Positions 63,736-64,000 of a stretch of 64,000 nucleotides of DNA are shown here, piece after piece (the first letter of the stretch is position 1; every line of letters starts with the position of its first letter). Under the pieces are notes generated by a model. It ran no database searches and had not been told where the DNA came from. It worked only from the letters and a program-made list of their open reading frames with translations. The stretch lies in contig JANWUR010000008.1 of assembly GCA_024958655.1 (NCBI GenBank), positions 62,001 to 126,000 on the forward strand, in the 5' to 3' direction. The stretch comes from Cyanobium sp. FGCU6. Its GTDB lineage: Bacteria > Cyanobacteriota > Cyanobacteriia > PCC-6307 > Cyanobiaceae. A program made the translations under genes and the position numbers.

Positions 63736-64000
63736 GGCCGTCTGTCCTGGCCGACGTTAGGGGTCTCCAGCAGGGCGAGGGCCCGCGCTGGTTCCCCCCA
63801 GAGAATCTCACCGCCGCGATGGCGCACCGTGCCCGCCCCGGCGCCGGGAATGCGCTGCAGTGTTTCGGTGGGCACCATCACCACCGGTACCCGGCCGCTG
63901 CCCCTCCCCCGGCTGAAATGGGCCGCCAGGTCGGCGGCGGCGGCCAGGTCGGCCTCGCCTGCCATCCCCTCCGAGGCCTTGAGCACCACGTGGCTGCCCG
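63732..64000 (-). CDS. NFACT/RqcH-family protein (fibronectin-binding protein A-like), C-terminus only
   Basis: ...GSHVVLKASEGMAGEADLAAAADLAAHFSRGRGSGRVPVVMVPTETLQRIPGAGAGTVRHRGGEILWGEP, an NFACT-R-like segment; 4-bp overlap with the tatC start. Confidence 0.85.
   Translation of the reverse strand, partial: GSHVVLKASEGMAGEADLAAAADLAAHFSRGRGSGRVPVVMVPTETLQRIPGAGAGTVRHRGGEILWGEPARALALLETPNVGQDRRP

Overview
This 64 kb window is a dense, high-GC chromosomal segment of a cyanobacterium, most like the Synechococcus/Cyanobium lineage. That placement rests on gene content (petC/petA, ndhB, NblS, cyAbrB-like, Vipp1/PspA, DUF1825, DUF3067) and on repeated HIP1 octamers (GCGATCGC). I recognise about 65 protein genes and one tRNA (tRNA-Val, CAC). 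Main blocks: nblS-purD and purC; bamA-lpxC-fabZ-lpxA-lpxB-msrA; pepA; a LuxR / helix-hairpin-helix / GIY-YIG cluster; tyrS; pyrF; DUF721; vipp1/pspA; thioredoxin; aminotransferase; birA; M23 peptidase; ABC ATPase; ndhB; topA; TIGR00303-type CobT; Tat-signal binding protein; Fe-S aldo/keto reductase; DUF151; ribE; AbrB; ctaC-ctaD-ctaE (minus) divergent from ctaA-ctaB-ABC exporter (plus); NanE-like; solo groL; fabG; K+ channel; GT9; ispD; S66 peptidase; ubiA-type prenyltransferase; ppx; RodZ-like; mqo; cobM; lgt; petA; petC; DUF3067; tatC; NFACT/RqcH C-terminus. I see no rRNA, CRISPR, transposase, integrase, prophage or recognisable defence system. Most of the window is ordinary core genome, and I do not find compelling evidence for a wholly new multi-gene system. 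The best leads are: (i) a LuxR-HhH-GIY-YIG same-strand cluster resembling a split UvrC-like toolkit; (ii) DUF3067, with an apparent non-canonical start codon, wedged between tatC and petC-petA; (iii) overlapping palindromes in the ctaC/ctaA divergent region; (iv) a G10 tract inside a secreted M23 peptidase; (v) a DUF721 protein with a C-terminal Cys4 motif. Long antisense ORFs in the track (for example 1001 aa opposite topA) are judged artefacts of high GC.
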